A DNA stretch of 64,000 bases from Merdimonas faecis (GCF_001754075.1 NZ_MIEH01000018.1:372001-436000), one strand, 5' to 3'; counted from the first letter of the stretch, positions 26,901-35,675 are shown. The notes: a model not told the origin generated them from the sequence alone. Program-made: numbers and translations.

Positions 26901-28225
26901 AAAAGAGAAACGAAAAGCGTACGCTCCACTCTTCCGCTATTGAGAAAGTGGTATTCACGAAAGAGATGCGAAAAAAATACACCATCCTCTGCCCACAGAT
27001 GTCACCGATCCACTTTGAGCTTCTGGAGCCTGCCTTCAATGCATCCGGCTATCATATCGAGGTACTGCCAAACGACAATAAGAAGGCTGTGGATGTCGGC
27101 TTGAAATATGTTAACAATGACGCCTGCTATCCGTCTCTGATGGTAGTCGGACAGATCATGGAGGCTATTCTATCCGGCAAATACGACACTGATAAGATTG
27201 CTGTCATTATCAGCCAGACCGGCGGAGGATGCCGTGCATCCAACTATATCGGGTTTATCCGCCGTGCACTGAAAAAAGCCGGCTATGCACACATTCCGGT
27301 CATCTCCATCAACTTAAGCGGACTGGAAGATAATCCTGGCTTTAAGATCACGCCGATGCTGGCCCTTAGAGGAATCTATGCGGCAGTATTCGGAGATATC
27401 TTCATGAAATGTGTTTACCGGATCCGGCCTTATGAGGCAGTTCCTGGTTCCACAGACGCTATGCACCGGAAATGGAAAAAGGTATGTGCTGATTTTCTCT
27501 CCCAGGGGTACCCGTCCAGACGGAAATTTAAGAAGCTCTGTCGGGAAATCATTGCTGATTTCGACAACAACATCGAGCTTTTGGATATAAAGAAGCCTCG
27601 TGTCGGTGTGGTTGGAGAGATTCTGGTAAAATTCCTCCCGGCCGCCAACAACTATCTGGTAGAGCTTCTGGAAAGTGAAGGTGCGGAGGCTGTAGTCCCG
27701 GATCTTCTGGACTTCCTGCTCTACTGCTTCTACAACCAGAACTTTAAGGTATCCCACCTTGGAATGAAGAAATCCAAGGCTACCATAGGAAACTTAGGAA
27801 TCAAGGCACTGGAATGGTTCCGGAAACCTGCTTCAGACGCCTTCCGGGAAAGCAAACATTTTGATCCTCCGGCAGACATTGCAGGGTTAGGAAAGATGGC
27901 TTCGGACATCGTTTCCCTCGGCAACCAGACCGGTGAAGGATGGTTCCTGACCGGAGAAATGCTGGAACTGATACACAGCGGTGCTCCAAACATCGTTTGT
28001 ACCCAGCCTTTTGCCTGCCTTCCAAATCACGTGGTCGGCAAAGGCGTTATCAAGGAGCTTCGCAGACGCTATCCCGAATCCAATATCGTGGCGATTGACT
28101 TCGACCCGGGAGCCAGCGAGGTAAACCAGCTGAACCGTATCAAGCTGATGCTGTCCACAGCTAATAAAAACCTGGCCAAAGAACTGGAAAAAGAATCTAA
28201 AGAAGACGACGATATCGCTTCTTAG
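23939..28225 (+). CDS. Double 2-hydroxyacyl-CoA dehydratase activase-dehydratase fusion protein
   Basis: A 1428-residue protein of the BcrAD/BadFG activase family. Residues 1-270 and 320-580 are two successive ASKHA ATPase domains, each beginning with a phosphate loop ([12 protein letters not shown] and [12 protein letters not shown]). Each copy keeps the cysteine pair that in HgdC-type activators holds a [4Fe-4S] cluster ([10 protein letters not shown] with [20 protein letters not shown] with [10 protein letters not shown]). A cysteine motif CKGCTNNC follows near residue 610, then a DUF2229-type and a dehydratase-like (HgdB/double-cubane) region to the end. The ATG at 23939 has GGAG 10 nt upstream; an earlier in-frame ATG (23921) has none. 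ATP-driven low-potential electron transfer to an unknown substrate is inferred. Confidence 0.88.
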   Translation: MNQKTQYTLGIDIGSTTVKIAILSEDGEVLFSDYERHFANIQETLSDLLGRAVYKLGAIYASPVITGSGGLTLAKNLGIPFVQEVIAVSTALQDYAPQTDVAIELGGEDAKIIYFEGGNVEQRMNGVCAGGTGSFIDQMASLLQTDASGLNEYAKHYNALYSIAARCGVFAKSDIQPLINDGASKEDLAASIFQAVVNQTISGLACGKPIRGHVAFLGGPLHFLSELREAFVRTLKLDDEHTIAPNHSHLFAAIGSAMNSKKDMVISLQELQTRLESKVKMEFEVDRMEPLFSTEAEYQEFKERHAKHQVPVKDLDTYKGKAFLGIDAGSTTTKAALVGEDGTLLYSFYHNNDGDPLGTTIHAIKDIYSKLPEDVEIVHSCSTGYGEALIKAALLLDEGEVETVSHYYAASFFEPDVDCILDIGGQDMKCIKIKNQTVDSVQLNEACSSGCGSFIETFAKSLNYTVEDFAHEALFANHPIDLGTRCTVFMNSKVKQAQKEGASVADISAGLAYSVIKNALFKVIKVSDASELGKHIVVQGGTFYNNAVLRSLEKIANCQVVRPDIAGIMGAFGAALIARERYVDCEGTTMLSIDQIEALEYSTTMTKCKGCTNNCRLTINHFSGGRKFITGNRCERGLGKEKSSNRLPNLFEYKLKRYFDYEPLSEEEAKRGVIGIPRVLNMYENYPFWFTFFHTLKFRVVLSPASTRKIYELGIESIPSESECYPAKLAHGHVQWLINQGVKHIFYPSIPYERNEFQDANNHYNCPIVTSYPENIKNNIDAIVNGDVDFIHPFLSFQSEETISYRLVDELSEKFSIPAEEIKSAVHAAWNELAACREDMRKKGEETIKFLNETGNRGIVLAGRPYHIDPEVNHGLPELINSYNIAVLTEDSVSHLNPVERPLNVMDQWMYHSRLYAAANYVKTTENLDLIQLNSFGCGLDAVTTDQVADILNGSDKIYTSLKIDEVNNLGAARIRVRSLLAAIRVREKRNEKRTLHSSAIEKVVFTKEMRKKYTILCPQMSPIHFELLEPAFNASGYHIEVLPNDNKKAVDVGLKYVNNDACYPSLMVVGQIMEAILSGKYDTDKIAVIISQTGGGCRASNYIGFIRRALKKAGYAHIPVISINLSGLEDNPGFKITPMLALRGIYAAVFGDIFMKCVYRIRPYEAVPGSTDAMHRKWKKVCADFLSQGYPSRRKFKKLCREIIADFDNNIELLDIKKPRVGVVGEILVKFLPAANNYLVELLESEGAEAVVPDLLDFLLYCFYNQNFKVSHLGMKKSKATIGNLGIKALEWFRKPASDAFRESKHFDPPADIAGLGKMASDIVSLGNQTGEGWFLTGEMLELIHSGAPNIVCTQPFACLPNHVVGKGVIKELRRRYPESNIVAIDFDPGASEVNQLNRIKLMLSTANKNLAKELEKESKEDDDIAS

Positions 28226-28235
28226 AAATGAAAAA

Positions 28236-28284
28236 ACTGCCGGAGGGTGAGATTATTATAATTTCACTGTCCGGCAGTCTTTCT
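28236..28284. terminator. Terminator after the activase fusion gene
   Basis: ACTGCCGGA (28236-28244) pairs exactly with TCCGGCAGT (28270-28278), with inner pairing of GTGA-ATTAT and ATAAT-TCAC, followed by CTTTCTTT on the plus strand and by TTTTTT on the minus strand. It is 10 bp from the stop and probably serves both converging units. Confidence 0.8.
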
Positions 28285-28285
28285 T

Positions 28286-28645
28286 TCAGACTTCTTTATC
28301 AGATTCCGGAAAGCCCAGGGCTTTTCTTGCAATCTCAAGATCTGCAGCATCTGGATCCTCATCCAATAATGAAAATATCTTTCGGATCTCTTCTTCCTTC
28401 ATTTCCAAAAATCCCGCTGTCTCCGTAGATGAAATGCCTTTTTCCTTCTTCTTGCGGATGATTCTGATCAGTTCTGCTTTTCCGCTGGCATATCCATCCC
28501 TTCTTCCTTCTTCTCTTCCCTCTTCTCGAATCATACGCTCTCGTTCCAAAATTTTCATATACTCCAGTGATACCTCCTTGTCCTGCTTGACTGTCTGTAC
28601 CATCCGATGGATGGACATCAGATCTGCATCTTGTATAAATGTCAC
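28286..28645 (-). pseudogene. C-terminal remnant of an Rpn-family (PD-(D/E)XK) recombination-promoting nuclease
   Basis: A 119-codon frame whose sequence (VKQDKEVSLEYMKILERERMIREEGREEGRRDGYASGKAELIRIIRKKKEKG) resembles the helical, charged C-terminal tail of Rpn/YhgA-type putative transposase nucleases; stretches are quoted here in parts: VKQDKEVSLEYMKI, then GREEGRRDGYASGK. The nuclease core that should precede it (about 200 residues with the PD-(D/E)XK motif) is absent. The only possible start is a GTG without a ribosome binding site, and the frame is continuous with merR across the merR TAA stop. A decayed fragment is the simplest reading; a short independent protein is less likely. Confidence 0.6.
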
Positions 28646-28651
28646 GATATT

Positions 28652-29803
28652 TTACCGATCCCAGTTCACCCACAAAGGCGTCTTCGACTTGCTCCAATAG
28701 GAAAGGGTAAGCGCCACAGGGTTCATAATCCTTTCTGCAGCCAATACCGCAGAGTATCTTGTATAGTCTCCTTTTGCATCGATGTCCGCAACAGACCAGA
28801 ATATGCTAATGTACATGGTATATATAATATCCAGCACTGCCGGCATGATCAGCTGCCCCGTCATAAACCAGCCGATTAAAGCGATCAGGACGCTGCCGAT
28901 GATTGCCGCCGCTGCCGGATATCTTGTTTTTCGGAAAAAATCCCGCCAAACTCTCTGGATGACAAGAAGGACCAAGACATACCCGATTATCAGTCCCCAG
29001 AAAACCGGGAGGAAGCTGCAGATACTCTGCTGCATCTCTTCTCCTGCAAAGAAAGAAGTCACCATCATAAGGATCGGTGCGCCAAGAAGCGCTGAGAGAT
29101 GAAATACCACTGTCTGTACAGCCATTTTCGCCGACCACCAGACTGCAATGCCGCATCCGATCATCAGACAGAACGCTACTGTAAAGAGGAAAAACATTTC
29201 TGCTCCGTCAGGCCCTGCATCTATCATCTCGTTACTCCCTGCGAAATCTCTTGCAAATATCTTTATCCACAATTTTTTCCTGGACACGTCAAAAACATTC
29301 CTTGTTAAAAGTGTCACACCCAGATGCAAAAGATATCCCCAGATCAACATTCCTCCGATATGAAAATGAAACTGTCTCTGGTCAAGCAAAGTCTTACTCA
29401 TATCCTCTGCAAGCACCTTTTGCAGCCGTTCCTTCCAGAATGTTCCGTCGCCATCCAGGATACTTTGATCCAGGCTTTCCAGATCCATCCGGCTCTGCAG
29501 GATATTTTCACAGGTTCGCCGCACCTCTTTCAGCCGGGTTTCTTCCTCTTCTATCTGCAACAGTCTGTGTTCGATCACTGTTTCCAGAGTCTCTTCCTGC
29601 ATATACAGTTCTTTAATCTCATCCAGTGTGATTCCAAGCAGCCTCAGCACCTTGATCTGCTGTAGCCGCAAGACGTCTTCTTCACTGTACTCCCGGTAGT
29701 TGTTCTCTTTGTTGCGTCCAGGCTTTAACAGGCCTTCCTTCTCATAATACCGGATGTTCGCCGCCGGGATCCCGGTCAGACGTTCTGTTTCCTTGATCTT
29801 CAT
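28652..29803 (-). CDS. Membrane-anchored MerR-family regulator
   Basis: A 383-residue protein. Residues 1-70 are a MerR winged helix domain (KIKETERLTGIPAANIRYYEKEGLL), followed by a coiled-coil dimerisation helix (about 75-125). Instead of a small effector domain, residues 145-340 contain about five or six hydrophobic segments separated by short loops, so the regulator appears to be inserted in the membrane. Its own promoter has the 19-bp spacer and dyad typical of MerR targets. The C-terminal end abuts an Rpn remnant in the same frame, so the last residues may have been altered by that event. The signal sensed is unknown. Confidence 0.85.
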   Translation of the reverse strand: MKIKETERLTGIPAANIRYYEKEGLLKPGRNKENNYREYSEEDVLRLQQIKVLRLLGITLDEIKELYMQEETLETVIEHRLLQIEEEETRLKEVRRTCENILQSRMDLESLDQSILDGDGTFWKERLQKVLAEDMSKTLLDQRQFHFHIGGMLIWGYLLHLGVTLLTRNVFDVSRKKLWIKIFARDFAGSNEMIDAGPDGAEMFFLFTVAFCLMIGCGIAVWWSAKMAVQTVVFHLSALLGAPILMMVTSFFAGEEMQQSICSFLPVFWGLIIGYVLVLLVIQRVWRDFFRKTRYPAAAAIIGSVLIALIGWFMTGQLIMPAVLDIIYTMYISIFWSVADIDAKGDYTRYSAVLAAERIMNPVALTLSYWSKSKTPLWVNWDR

Positions 29804-29827
29804 ATCCCCCGCCTCCCTTTTTCTTTT

Positions 29828-29858
29828 ATCATAGGGGTTAAAGTCACTTTAAGGTCAA
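29828..29858 (-). promoter_or_regulatory. MerR-type promoter/operator (19-bp spacer) of merR
   Basis: On the minus strand TTGACC (29853-29858) and TATGAT (29828-29833) are separated by 19 bp, and the spacer contains the perfect 7-1-7 palindrome TTAAAGTCACTTTAA (29838-29852). Overlong spacer plus central dyad is the hallmark of MerR-activated promoters, so autoregulation is likely. Confidence 0.85.
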
Positions 29859-29868
29859 GAAATAATCA

Positions 29869-30918
29869 TTATTTCAACAATAATATTTTTTCTTCCGGCA
29901 TCTCAAGAAACTCCGGCATCCCTTTTTCCTCTAAAATTCCCAGCAGTTCTCTTTGGACAAACCAGCAGATCTCCTCTGCCCCCTTGGCCGCACCTTTTAT
30001 GAAATATTTCCGTTCAAAGGGAAGTTCCGCTATACTGCCTACCTCTGCGGCAATACAGTTTTCTTTTCTCTCTCCCCATACCGGAATAAAATCGTGGGCA
30101 CGGAAACCAATGTGGGTAATATCCTCCGGAACTGTTCTTTTCATCACCAGGCTTACGCACCAGTCCGGAATATCTATGGTATGCGCATCGACTCTCCGGA
30201 TTTTCACAATATTCTTGCAGCCGCTGATCCTGGCCGCTTCCACCCGCTTCGGATCGGCAAAGATTTCTTTGACGCTGCCGCTTCGGATGATCGTCCCCTG
30301 ATCCATCACCAGCAATTCCTGACTGAACCTATAGATCTCGTCCCTGCTGTGAGATACCAGGATCACAGTCCCATCATAATCCTCCAGCATTTCCTGCATC
30401 TCCTGCTGAAGCCGGTCTCTTAAATATACGTCCAGCGCCGAATAAGGCTCATCCAGGAGAATCATCTCCGGCCGGTAGGCCATGATCCTTGCAAGCGCCA
30501 CTCTTTGCTGCTGCCCGCCGGAAAGCTGCCCCGGAAGTCTTGACTCCAAGCCTTCCAGGCGGAATTTCCGGATCATTTCACTGGTCCGTTCCTTCTTTTC
30601 TGCTTTGGTCCCCCGCACTCCCGCGCCGATGTTGGCTTCCACCGTCATGGTAGGGAACAGGGCATAATTTTGAAACAGATATCTGATCTTTCGCTTCTGA
30701 GGCTTCCAGTTAATCTTCTGCGCCGAATCATACACGGTCTTCCCCTCGATACAGATCCGTCCGCTGTCCGGCTGCTCGATCCCCGCAATACTTTTCAGCG
30801 TCATGCTTTTTCCGCAGCCGGAAGCTCCCAGGATACCAATCCTTTTACTGCTACTGTCCAATTTGATATCCAGCTTAAAATCCCCGTATGTTTTTCTGAT
30901 TTCTGCCTGTATGGACAT
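29869..30918 (-). CDS. modC: Molybdate ABC transporter ATP-binding protein
   Basis: ATPase of the molybdate importer, 349 residues. Walker A GASGCGKS (about residues 31-38), ABC signature LSGGQQQR (about 126), Walker B MILLDEP and the switch histidine in ILVSHSRDE are all intact. The C-terminal third is an accessory domain not clearly matching the usual TOBE repeat. It is the last gene of the mod operon, 20 bp after modB. Confidence 0.9.
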   Translation of the reverse strand: MSIQAEIRKTYGDFKLDIKLDSSSKRIGILGASGCGKSMTLKSIAGIEQPDSGRICIEGKTVYDSAQKINWKPQKRKIRYLFQNYALFPTMTVEANIGAGVRGTKAEKKERTSEMIRKFRLEGLESRLPGQLSGGQQQRVALARIMAYRPEMILLDEPYSALDVYLRDRLQQEMQEMLEDYDGTVILVSHSRDEIYRFSQELLVMDQGTIIRSGSVKEIFADPKRVEAARISGCKNIVKIRRVDAHTIDIPDWCVSLVMKRTVPEDITHIGFRAHDFIPVWGERKENCIAAEVGSIAELPFERKYFIKGAAKGAEEICWFVQRELLGILEEKGMPEFLEMPEEKILLLK

Positions 30919-30938
30919 GTCTTCTATCTCCTCTTAAG

Positions 30939-31643
30939 CTACCACCGTTTCGTCTGCTTCATGTGCTTTCCGGATACCAGATTCATCAGGAACACGATTC
31001 CGAAGGCGATCAGCATCACAATAACGACCCAGATACCCGCCGTTAAGTAACCTCCATCCTGGATGACCATAGCGATCTTCTGGGAAATCGTCCCTGTTTT
31101 CCCTGGAATGTTTCCGGCCAGCATGGAGGTGGCACCGTATTCCCCCATAGCTCTTGCAAAAGTCAGGATGGTGCCGGACAGGATACCAGGCCCTGCTGCC
31201 GGAACCGCCACCTTCCAGAAGATTTCCACTTCTCCCATCCCCAGCGTCCTGGCCGCATAGATCAGATTGACATCCACCAGCTCAAAGGCCGCCCTGGCAT
31301 TTCGGTACATCAAAGGAAATGCGATCACCGTCGCCGCAATAATACACCCAAGCCAGGTCTGCACCACTTTGATGTCAAAATTTTCAAAGAGAAAGATTCC
31401 AAGAGGCCGTCTGCGGCTGAATAAAAGCAGGAGGAAAAAGCCCGCCACCGTGGGCGGCAGAACCATTGGAAGAGTCAGGATCCCGTCTACTATGGCCTTG
31501 ACTCTTGGCCCTGCCTTCACTACCTTTCTCGCTGCAAAGATTCCCAGAAAAAAGGAAATAATGGTAGCCACCACGCCTGTTTTTAATGAAATGTATAACG
31601 GACTCCAGTCCAACTCCCTTAAAATCTTAAGGATTTCATCCAT
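30939..31643 (-). CDS. modB: Molybdate ABC transporter permease
   Basis: A 234-residue membrane protein with five or six membrane segments and the permease EAA-type loop (LIYAARTLGMGEVEIFWKVAVPAAGPGI, cited in parts: AARTLGMGEVEIFWK then PGILSGTILTFARAMGE). The segments GEYGATSMLAGNIPG are characteristic of ModB. It lies 14 bp after modA and pairs with ModC. Confidence 0.93.
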   Translation of the reverse strand: MDEILKILRELDWSPLYISLKTGVVATIISFFLGIFAARKVVKAGPRVKAIVDGILTLPMVLPPTVAGFFLLLLFSRRRPLGIFLFENFDIKVVQTWLGCIIAATVIAFPLMYRNARAAFELVDVNLIYAARTLGMGEVEIFWKVAVPAAGPGILSGTILTFARAMGEYGATSMLAGNIPGKTGTISQKIAMVIQDGGYLTAGIWVVIVMLIAFGIVFLMNLVSGKHMKQTKRW

Positions 31644-31657
31644 AATTATTTTCCTCG

Positions 31658-32560
31658 CTACCGCTCTACATCCGTATCAAAATAATAGGAGTCAAATACT
31701 TCTTTTGCTTCATCAGATAAGATAAACTCATAAAAGTCTGCCGCAGCCTCTGCCTGGAGTTCATCCGCCTCCTCATTCACTACCTGGCAGATCGGATAGA
31801 TCACGTCTCCGGTCAGATCATAGCTGACTGTTTCCAGGACCTCCAGATCATCCTCATATCCATAGGTGTCTGAATAATAGGTCGTTCCCACTTCACAGGA
31901 GCCTTCCGCTACTGCCATTAATACTTTACTTACATTGTCCTGCTCGCTGATCTCCACGCCGCCAAGAGCTTCCGACACTTCTTCCGTGGTATATTCCTCT
32001 GCAGCTTTCGAACCGTCCAAAGTTCCCAGGGAGATCAGTGCTTCTCTCGTATACCGTCCTACCGGTACGCTTCCGCCGGCCAGCGCAATGCTTTCAGCCT
32101 CGTTCAGATTCTCAAGGCCTGTCACCGTTGTGCCGCTGTCCTTCAAAGACACAACGACCACCTGATTGTTGACGACGTTGGCACGGGTTCCTTCTTTGAC
32201 CAGCCCGTCCGCTTCCAGATCGTCCATCTGCTTCTGCGCCGCAGAGAAGAAGATATCGCACTCATATCCTTCCTGGATCTGAGTAAGCAGAGTGCCTGAG
32301 CTGTCTGCATTAAAGGTAATGGTCACATTTGGCTGAGTCTCATTGTATTTTTCTGCCAGCTCTTCCATCACTGTAATTAAGCTGGCTGCAATAAATACCT
32401 GAATCTCTGTCTCACCCAGTTCATCCGTCTCGCCTGTATCCTCAGATGTTTCTTCCTGTGTGGTTTCCTCACTGGTTTCCTCATTTCCGCCTCCTGCACA
32501 TGCAGTCAGCGAAAACACCATCATACCCGTCAATAAAACCGATACCAATTTCTTCTTCAT
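31658..32560 (-). CDS. modA: Molybdate-binding lipoprotein
   Basis: Extracytoplasmic molybdate receptor, 300 residues. A lipoprotein signal with lipobox SLTAC (cysteine about residue 21) is followed by an acidic, threonine-rich linker (about residues 25-50) and the ModA fold beginning IQVFIAASL, then NADSSGTLLTQI and DIFFSAAQKQMD. Tungstate binding is an alternative within the family. It is encoded between the cofactor genes and modB. Confidence 0.92.
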   Translation of the reverse strand: MKKKLVSVLLTGMMVFSLTACAGGGNEETSEETTQEETSEDTGETDELGETEIQVFIAASLITVMEELAEKYNETQPNVTITFNADSSGTLLTQIQEGYECDIFFSAAQKQMDDLEADGLVKEGTRANVVNNQVVVVSLKDSGTTVTGLENLNEAESIALAGGSVPVGRYTREALISLGTLDGSKAAEEYTTEEVSEALGGVEISEQDNVSKVLMAVAEGSCEVGTTYYSDTYGYEDDLEVLETVSYDLTGDVIYPICQVVNEEADELQAEAAADFYEFILSDEAKEVFDSYYFDTDVER

Positions 32561-32611
32561 CTTTTCTCCTCCTTCTTTTGTTCTTTCACTTTTTCTTTCT
32601 ATTTTTGCATC

Positions 32612-33547
32612 TTACTTTCTGGCACATTCCATAGCTGTTCCCCGCAGGATCATAAGTCCATGAGGAAGTTCAGGAAGCAAAAACTCCAGCGCCTCGCATA
32701 CTGCCTTGGGACTTCCCGGCAGATTGACGATCAAGGTCTTCTTCCGGAGTCCGGATACTGCCCGGCTGAACATGGCACGCTTCGTGATCCCCATAGAATA
32801 GTTACGGATTCCGTCTGCGATTCCATCAGCCATCCTGTCACAGACTGCGATGGTCGCTTCCGGCGTTACGTCTCTGGGAGAAAATCCAGTTCCTCCGGTG
32901 GTAAAGATCACGTCCACCTGCCGCTGATCTGCAAGACGGATCAGTTCCTGCGTAAGAGGCTCCATCCCATCCGGCAAAAGCAGGGTCTCTTTGATCTCAT
33001 ACCCCGCATCTCTTAGCATATCCGCAATGACCGGGCCGCTTTCATCCTTTCGCTCTCCCGCTGCTCCTTTATCGCTGAGTGTAACTACCGCCGCTGTAAA
33101 AGGGCGCTTTTCATCCGGCGGCAATACCTCCATCTCATCCCCGGTCCGGATCCTGCCTCCCTTCACTACCTGGGAAAACACACCTTCTCTTGGCATGATG
33201 CAGTCTCCCATCTTCTGATAGATCTGGCAGTGCTGATGACATTCTTTCCCGATCTGTGTCAGTTCCAGAAGGACATCCCCGATCTGGAACCTGGTCCCGA
33301 CAGGGAGACTGGAAAAATCTATTCCCTCTACGATCAGATTCTCTCCAAAAGCTCCCGGCTTAACCTCAGCGCCTTTCCTGCGGAACGCATCGATTTTTTC
33401 CTGTGACAGAAGACTGATCTGCCGGTGCCAGTTACCTCCATGGGCGTCGTTTTCAATTCCCCAGCCTTCACGGATCACCGCCTCATCCACAGGATGCTTG
33501 CTGGTTCCTCTCTTTTCGCTGATACAGATCCCTGTAATCTTTCCCAT
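32612..33547 (-). CDS. MOSC domain-MogA/MoaB fusion
   Basis: A 311-residue fusion. Residues 1-145 form a MOSC domain (GWGIENDAHGGNWHRQISLL, cited here as NDAHGG and RQISLLS; GAFGENL; CHQHCQIYQKMGDCIMPREG region with its cysteines), a fold that binds sulphur or molybdenum cofactor. Residues 150-311 form a MogA/MoaB domain with TTGGTGFSPRDVTPEAT and NLPGSP, which adenylates molybdopterin. The two activities would deliver or modify cofactor in one polypeptide. It sits 5 bp after moaA and before modA. Such fusions are known in Clostridia. Confidence 0.9.
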   Translation of the reverse strand: MGKITGICISEKRGTSKHPVDEAVIREGWGIENDAHGGNWHRQISLLSQEKIDAFRRKGAEVKPGAFGENLIVEGIDFSSLPVGTRFQIGDVLLELTQIGKECHQHCQIYQKMGDCIMPREGVFSQVVKGGRIRTGDEMEVLPPDEKRPFTAAVVTLSDKGAAGERKDESGPVIADMLRDAGYEIKETLLLPDGMEPLTQELIRLADQRQVDVIFTTGGTGFSPRDVTPEATIAVCDRMADGIADGIRNYSMGITKRAMFSRAVSGLRKKTLIVNLPGSPKAVCEALEFLLPELPHGLMILRGTAMECARK

Positions 33548-33552
33548 GCTAT

Positions 33553-34521
33553 TTATCCTCCTATTTCTGTCATCCTTTTCGTCTCTGTGATTTTTTCAAG
33601 CTCTGTAAAGCAGTGTTCCGCCGGTTTTTTCAGGATCGCCTCTTTCAGAATCTCCCGTACGCCTTCCAGATCTCCAGTCCGCAATAGCTCCCTTATAGGA
33701 AATGACTCTCCGTAACACAGACAGGGCTTGATCTCACCTGTCGAGGTCAGCCGTAATCGATTGCAGCTGTCACAGAATTTTACGTGCATAGCGCTGATAA
33801 ACCCGACGCTTCCCTTGTATCCCGGGATCCGTACATATCTGGCCGGACCGTTACCATGAATTTCTACATCCTCCTTAAGCGGCCCGAAATCCTGTGTAAG
33901 CTTTTTAAGGATCTCGTCTCCGGCAATCCCTTTTCCTCGTTTTCCATAACCGATGGGCATCAATTCGATAAACCGTACATCCAGCGGCGCGTCTTTCGCA
34001 AGCTCTGTCAGGTTCTTCCATTCTCCGTCATTGATCCCTTCCTGTAAAACCACATTGACCTTTACCTTCAAGCCTTGTGAAAGCGCCGCCTCCAGTCCTT
34101 TTTGAACCTTGAAAAGATACGGCCTCCCGGTCAGGGATTCATAAACTTCTGGGCAGAGTGTATCCAGGCTGATATTGACTGCATCCAGTCCGGCATGGCA
34201 CAAATCATCCAGATATTCCTCCAGGAGCACACCGTTGGTGGTCATGGTCACTTCCCGGATCCCCGGTATCTCTTTTAATTTACGGATCAGTCCCGGACAG
34301 CCTTTTCGCACCAGTGGCTCTCCGCCAGTGACTTTGATCTTAGAAATCCCAAGCTCTGCTCCGATCCGGCAGAATGTTTCGATCTCTTCATAGGTCAGGA
34401 TTTCTTTCATGTCTCGCCAGGGAACACCCTCCTCCGGCATACAGTACTTACAGCGCAGATTACAGCGGTCTGTAATGGATATCCGCAGATAATCAATGGT
34501 TCTTCCAAGCCCATCCTGCAT
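33553..34521 (-). CDS. moaA: GTP 3,8-cyclase MoaA
   Basis: Radical SAM enzyme for the first step of molybdopterin synthesis. The 322-residue protein has the radical SAM cysteines C20, C24 and C27 (DRCNLRCKYC), the TGGEPL motif, and the second cluster cysteines in CDSCNRLRLTSTGEIKPCL (cited as CDSCNRLRL and KPCL). The C-terminal GG tail of canonical MoaA is replaced by TEIGG, so it is retained. The start at 34521 has GAGG upstream; an upstream frame extension has no support. moaC and moaE are not in this window. Confidence 0.95.
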   Translation of the reverse strand: MQDGLGRTIDYLRISITDRCNLRCKYCMPEEGVPWRDMKEILTYEEIETFCRIGAELGISKIKVTGGEPLVRKGCPGLIRKLKEIPGIREVTMTTNGVLLEEYLDDLCHAGLDAVNISLDTLCPEVYESLTGRPYLFKVQKGLEAALSQGLKVKVNVVLQEGINDGEWKNLTELAKDAPLDVRFIELMPIGYGKRGKGIAGDEILKKLTQDFGPLKEDVEIHGNGPARYVRIPGYKGSVGFISAMHVKFCDSCNRLRLTSTGEIKPCLCYGESFPIRELLRTGDLEGVREILKEAILKKPAEHCFTELEKITETKRMTEIGG

Positions 34522-34549
34522 ATGACTTCCTCTTTTCCTGTATATTTTC

Positions 34550-35584
34550 CTATCCCTGCTTTCCAAACGGGCAGACGGGATAGTGACACTCGCTGCAGCC
34601 AAGACACAGTCCGCCGTGTCCCAGCTTCACAATATCTTTTCTTTCAATCCTTACCCCGGCGACCAGTTTAGGAAGCAGCAGGTCAAAAATCGTTGCCCTG
34701 GCATACATGACACAGCCAGGCAGACCGATGACCGGTGTGCCATCTGCAAAGTATCCCAGGCACAGCATCGCTCCCGGCAGTACCGGAGCGCCATAGGTCA
34801 CGATATCCGTTCCCGAAGCCTTGATGGCTCCTGGCGTACGGTCATCCGGATCCACGCTCATTCCGCCGGTACAGATAATGAGATCCAGCCCGGATTTTTT
34901 CATATCCAGGATCGCTTCCGTGATCCTTCCCATATCATCTCCGCAGAGCCTGTGATCTGTAACCTCAACCTGAAAATCTGAAAGCTTCCTCTTTACCACC
35001 GGTGAAAACTGGTCTTTGATCAATCCTTTTTCCACCTCGCTCCCAGTGGTAATAAGGCCGGCTGTCGCTATCTTCCAGGGCAGAAGGCTAAGGAGAGGCC
35101 CTTCCTCTTCTGTTCTTACCGCCTCTTTTGCTGCCTCAAGCTTCTTTTCTTCGATCACCAGGGGAATGACCCGCATCCCAGCAAGCTTGTCCCCCGCCTT
35201 CACAGCTGTATCTGTATGACGGGTGGCGATCATCAATTCTTCGATATCATTGACTGCATACAGCCGTAGGGCGTCCACCCGAAAAAGGCCGTCCTGATCT
35301 GCGATCAGCTCCGTCTTTCCCTCTTTTACTTCGGTGGCATGCATACCCTCATTTTTGCACAGTTCAAGAAGACGCAGCGCACCCTCATCCTCATGTATCA
35401 TCCCTTCTGTTTTCTCCCATACATAGAGATGTTCCTTTCCCATAGACAAAAGCACCGGAATATCTTCTTTTGTTACTACATGTCCTTTCCGGAACCTTGG
35501 TCCCTTGCTTACGCCGGGAATGATCTGCGTCATGTCATGGCAGAGCACGTGCCCCACCGCTTCTTCTGTCTTTACCAGCTTCAA
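34550..35584 (-). CDS. MoeA-like molybdopterin-binding protein with cysteine tail
   Basis: A 344-residue protein. The N-terminal part (about 1-170) is unlike full MoeA, while residues 170-310 form the MoCF-biosynthesis domain with TTGSEVEKGLI, CTGGMSVDPDDRTPGAI and VIGLPGCVMYAR. The C-terminal tail contains four cysteines (C327, C330, C333, C338; pattern CxxCxxCxxxxC), absent from ordinary MoeA. The start is TTG at 35584, with AGGAGG 8 nt upstream; no ATG fits. It is the first gene after the Moco riboswitch, so it is expected to act on molybdopterin or Moco. Confidence 0.85.
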   Translation of the reverse strand: MKLVKTEEAVGHVLCHDMTQIIPGVSKGPRFRKGHVVTKEDIPVLLSMGKEHLYVWEKTEGMIHEDEGALRLLELCKNEGMHATEVKEGKTELIADQDGLFRVDALRLYAVNDIEELMIATRHTDTAVKAGDKLAGMRVIPLVIEEKKLEAAKEAVRTEEEGPLLSLLPWKIATAGLITTGSEVEKGLIKDQFSPVVKRKLSDFQVEVTDHRLCGDDMGRITEAILDMKKSGLDLIICTGGMSVDPDDRTPGAIKASGTDIVTYGAPVLPGAMLCLGYFADGTPVIGLPGCVMYARATIFDLLLPKLVAGVRIERKDIVKLGHGGLCLGCSECHYPVCPFGKQG

Positions 35585-35610
35585 TGTATCCGCCTCCTGT
35601 CCTTAAATAT

Positions 35611-35667
35611 AAAAAAACTGCCCTTCACAAAAGAGCAGAGTAAGAGAAAGGGGCAGTCTTTCCCCTT
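35611..35667 (-). terminator. Riboswitch expression platform: terminator with competing antiterminator
   Basis: On the minus strand CTGCCC (35651-35656 complement) pairs with GGGCAG (35618-35623 complement) ahead of a run of seven T residues, forming an intrinsic terminator just before the MoeA-like start. The segment CCCCTT (complement of 35648-35653) can instead pair with AAGGGG (complement of 35662-35667). The two stems share bases 35651-35653, so they exclude each other. Confidence 0.8.
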
Positions 35668-35675
35668 GTATTTCT

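Noticed and set aside
28228-28428. 66-codon frame on the plus strand after the activase gene
   Set aside because: It covers the terminator hairpin and the antisense of the Rpn remnant; no independent support.
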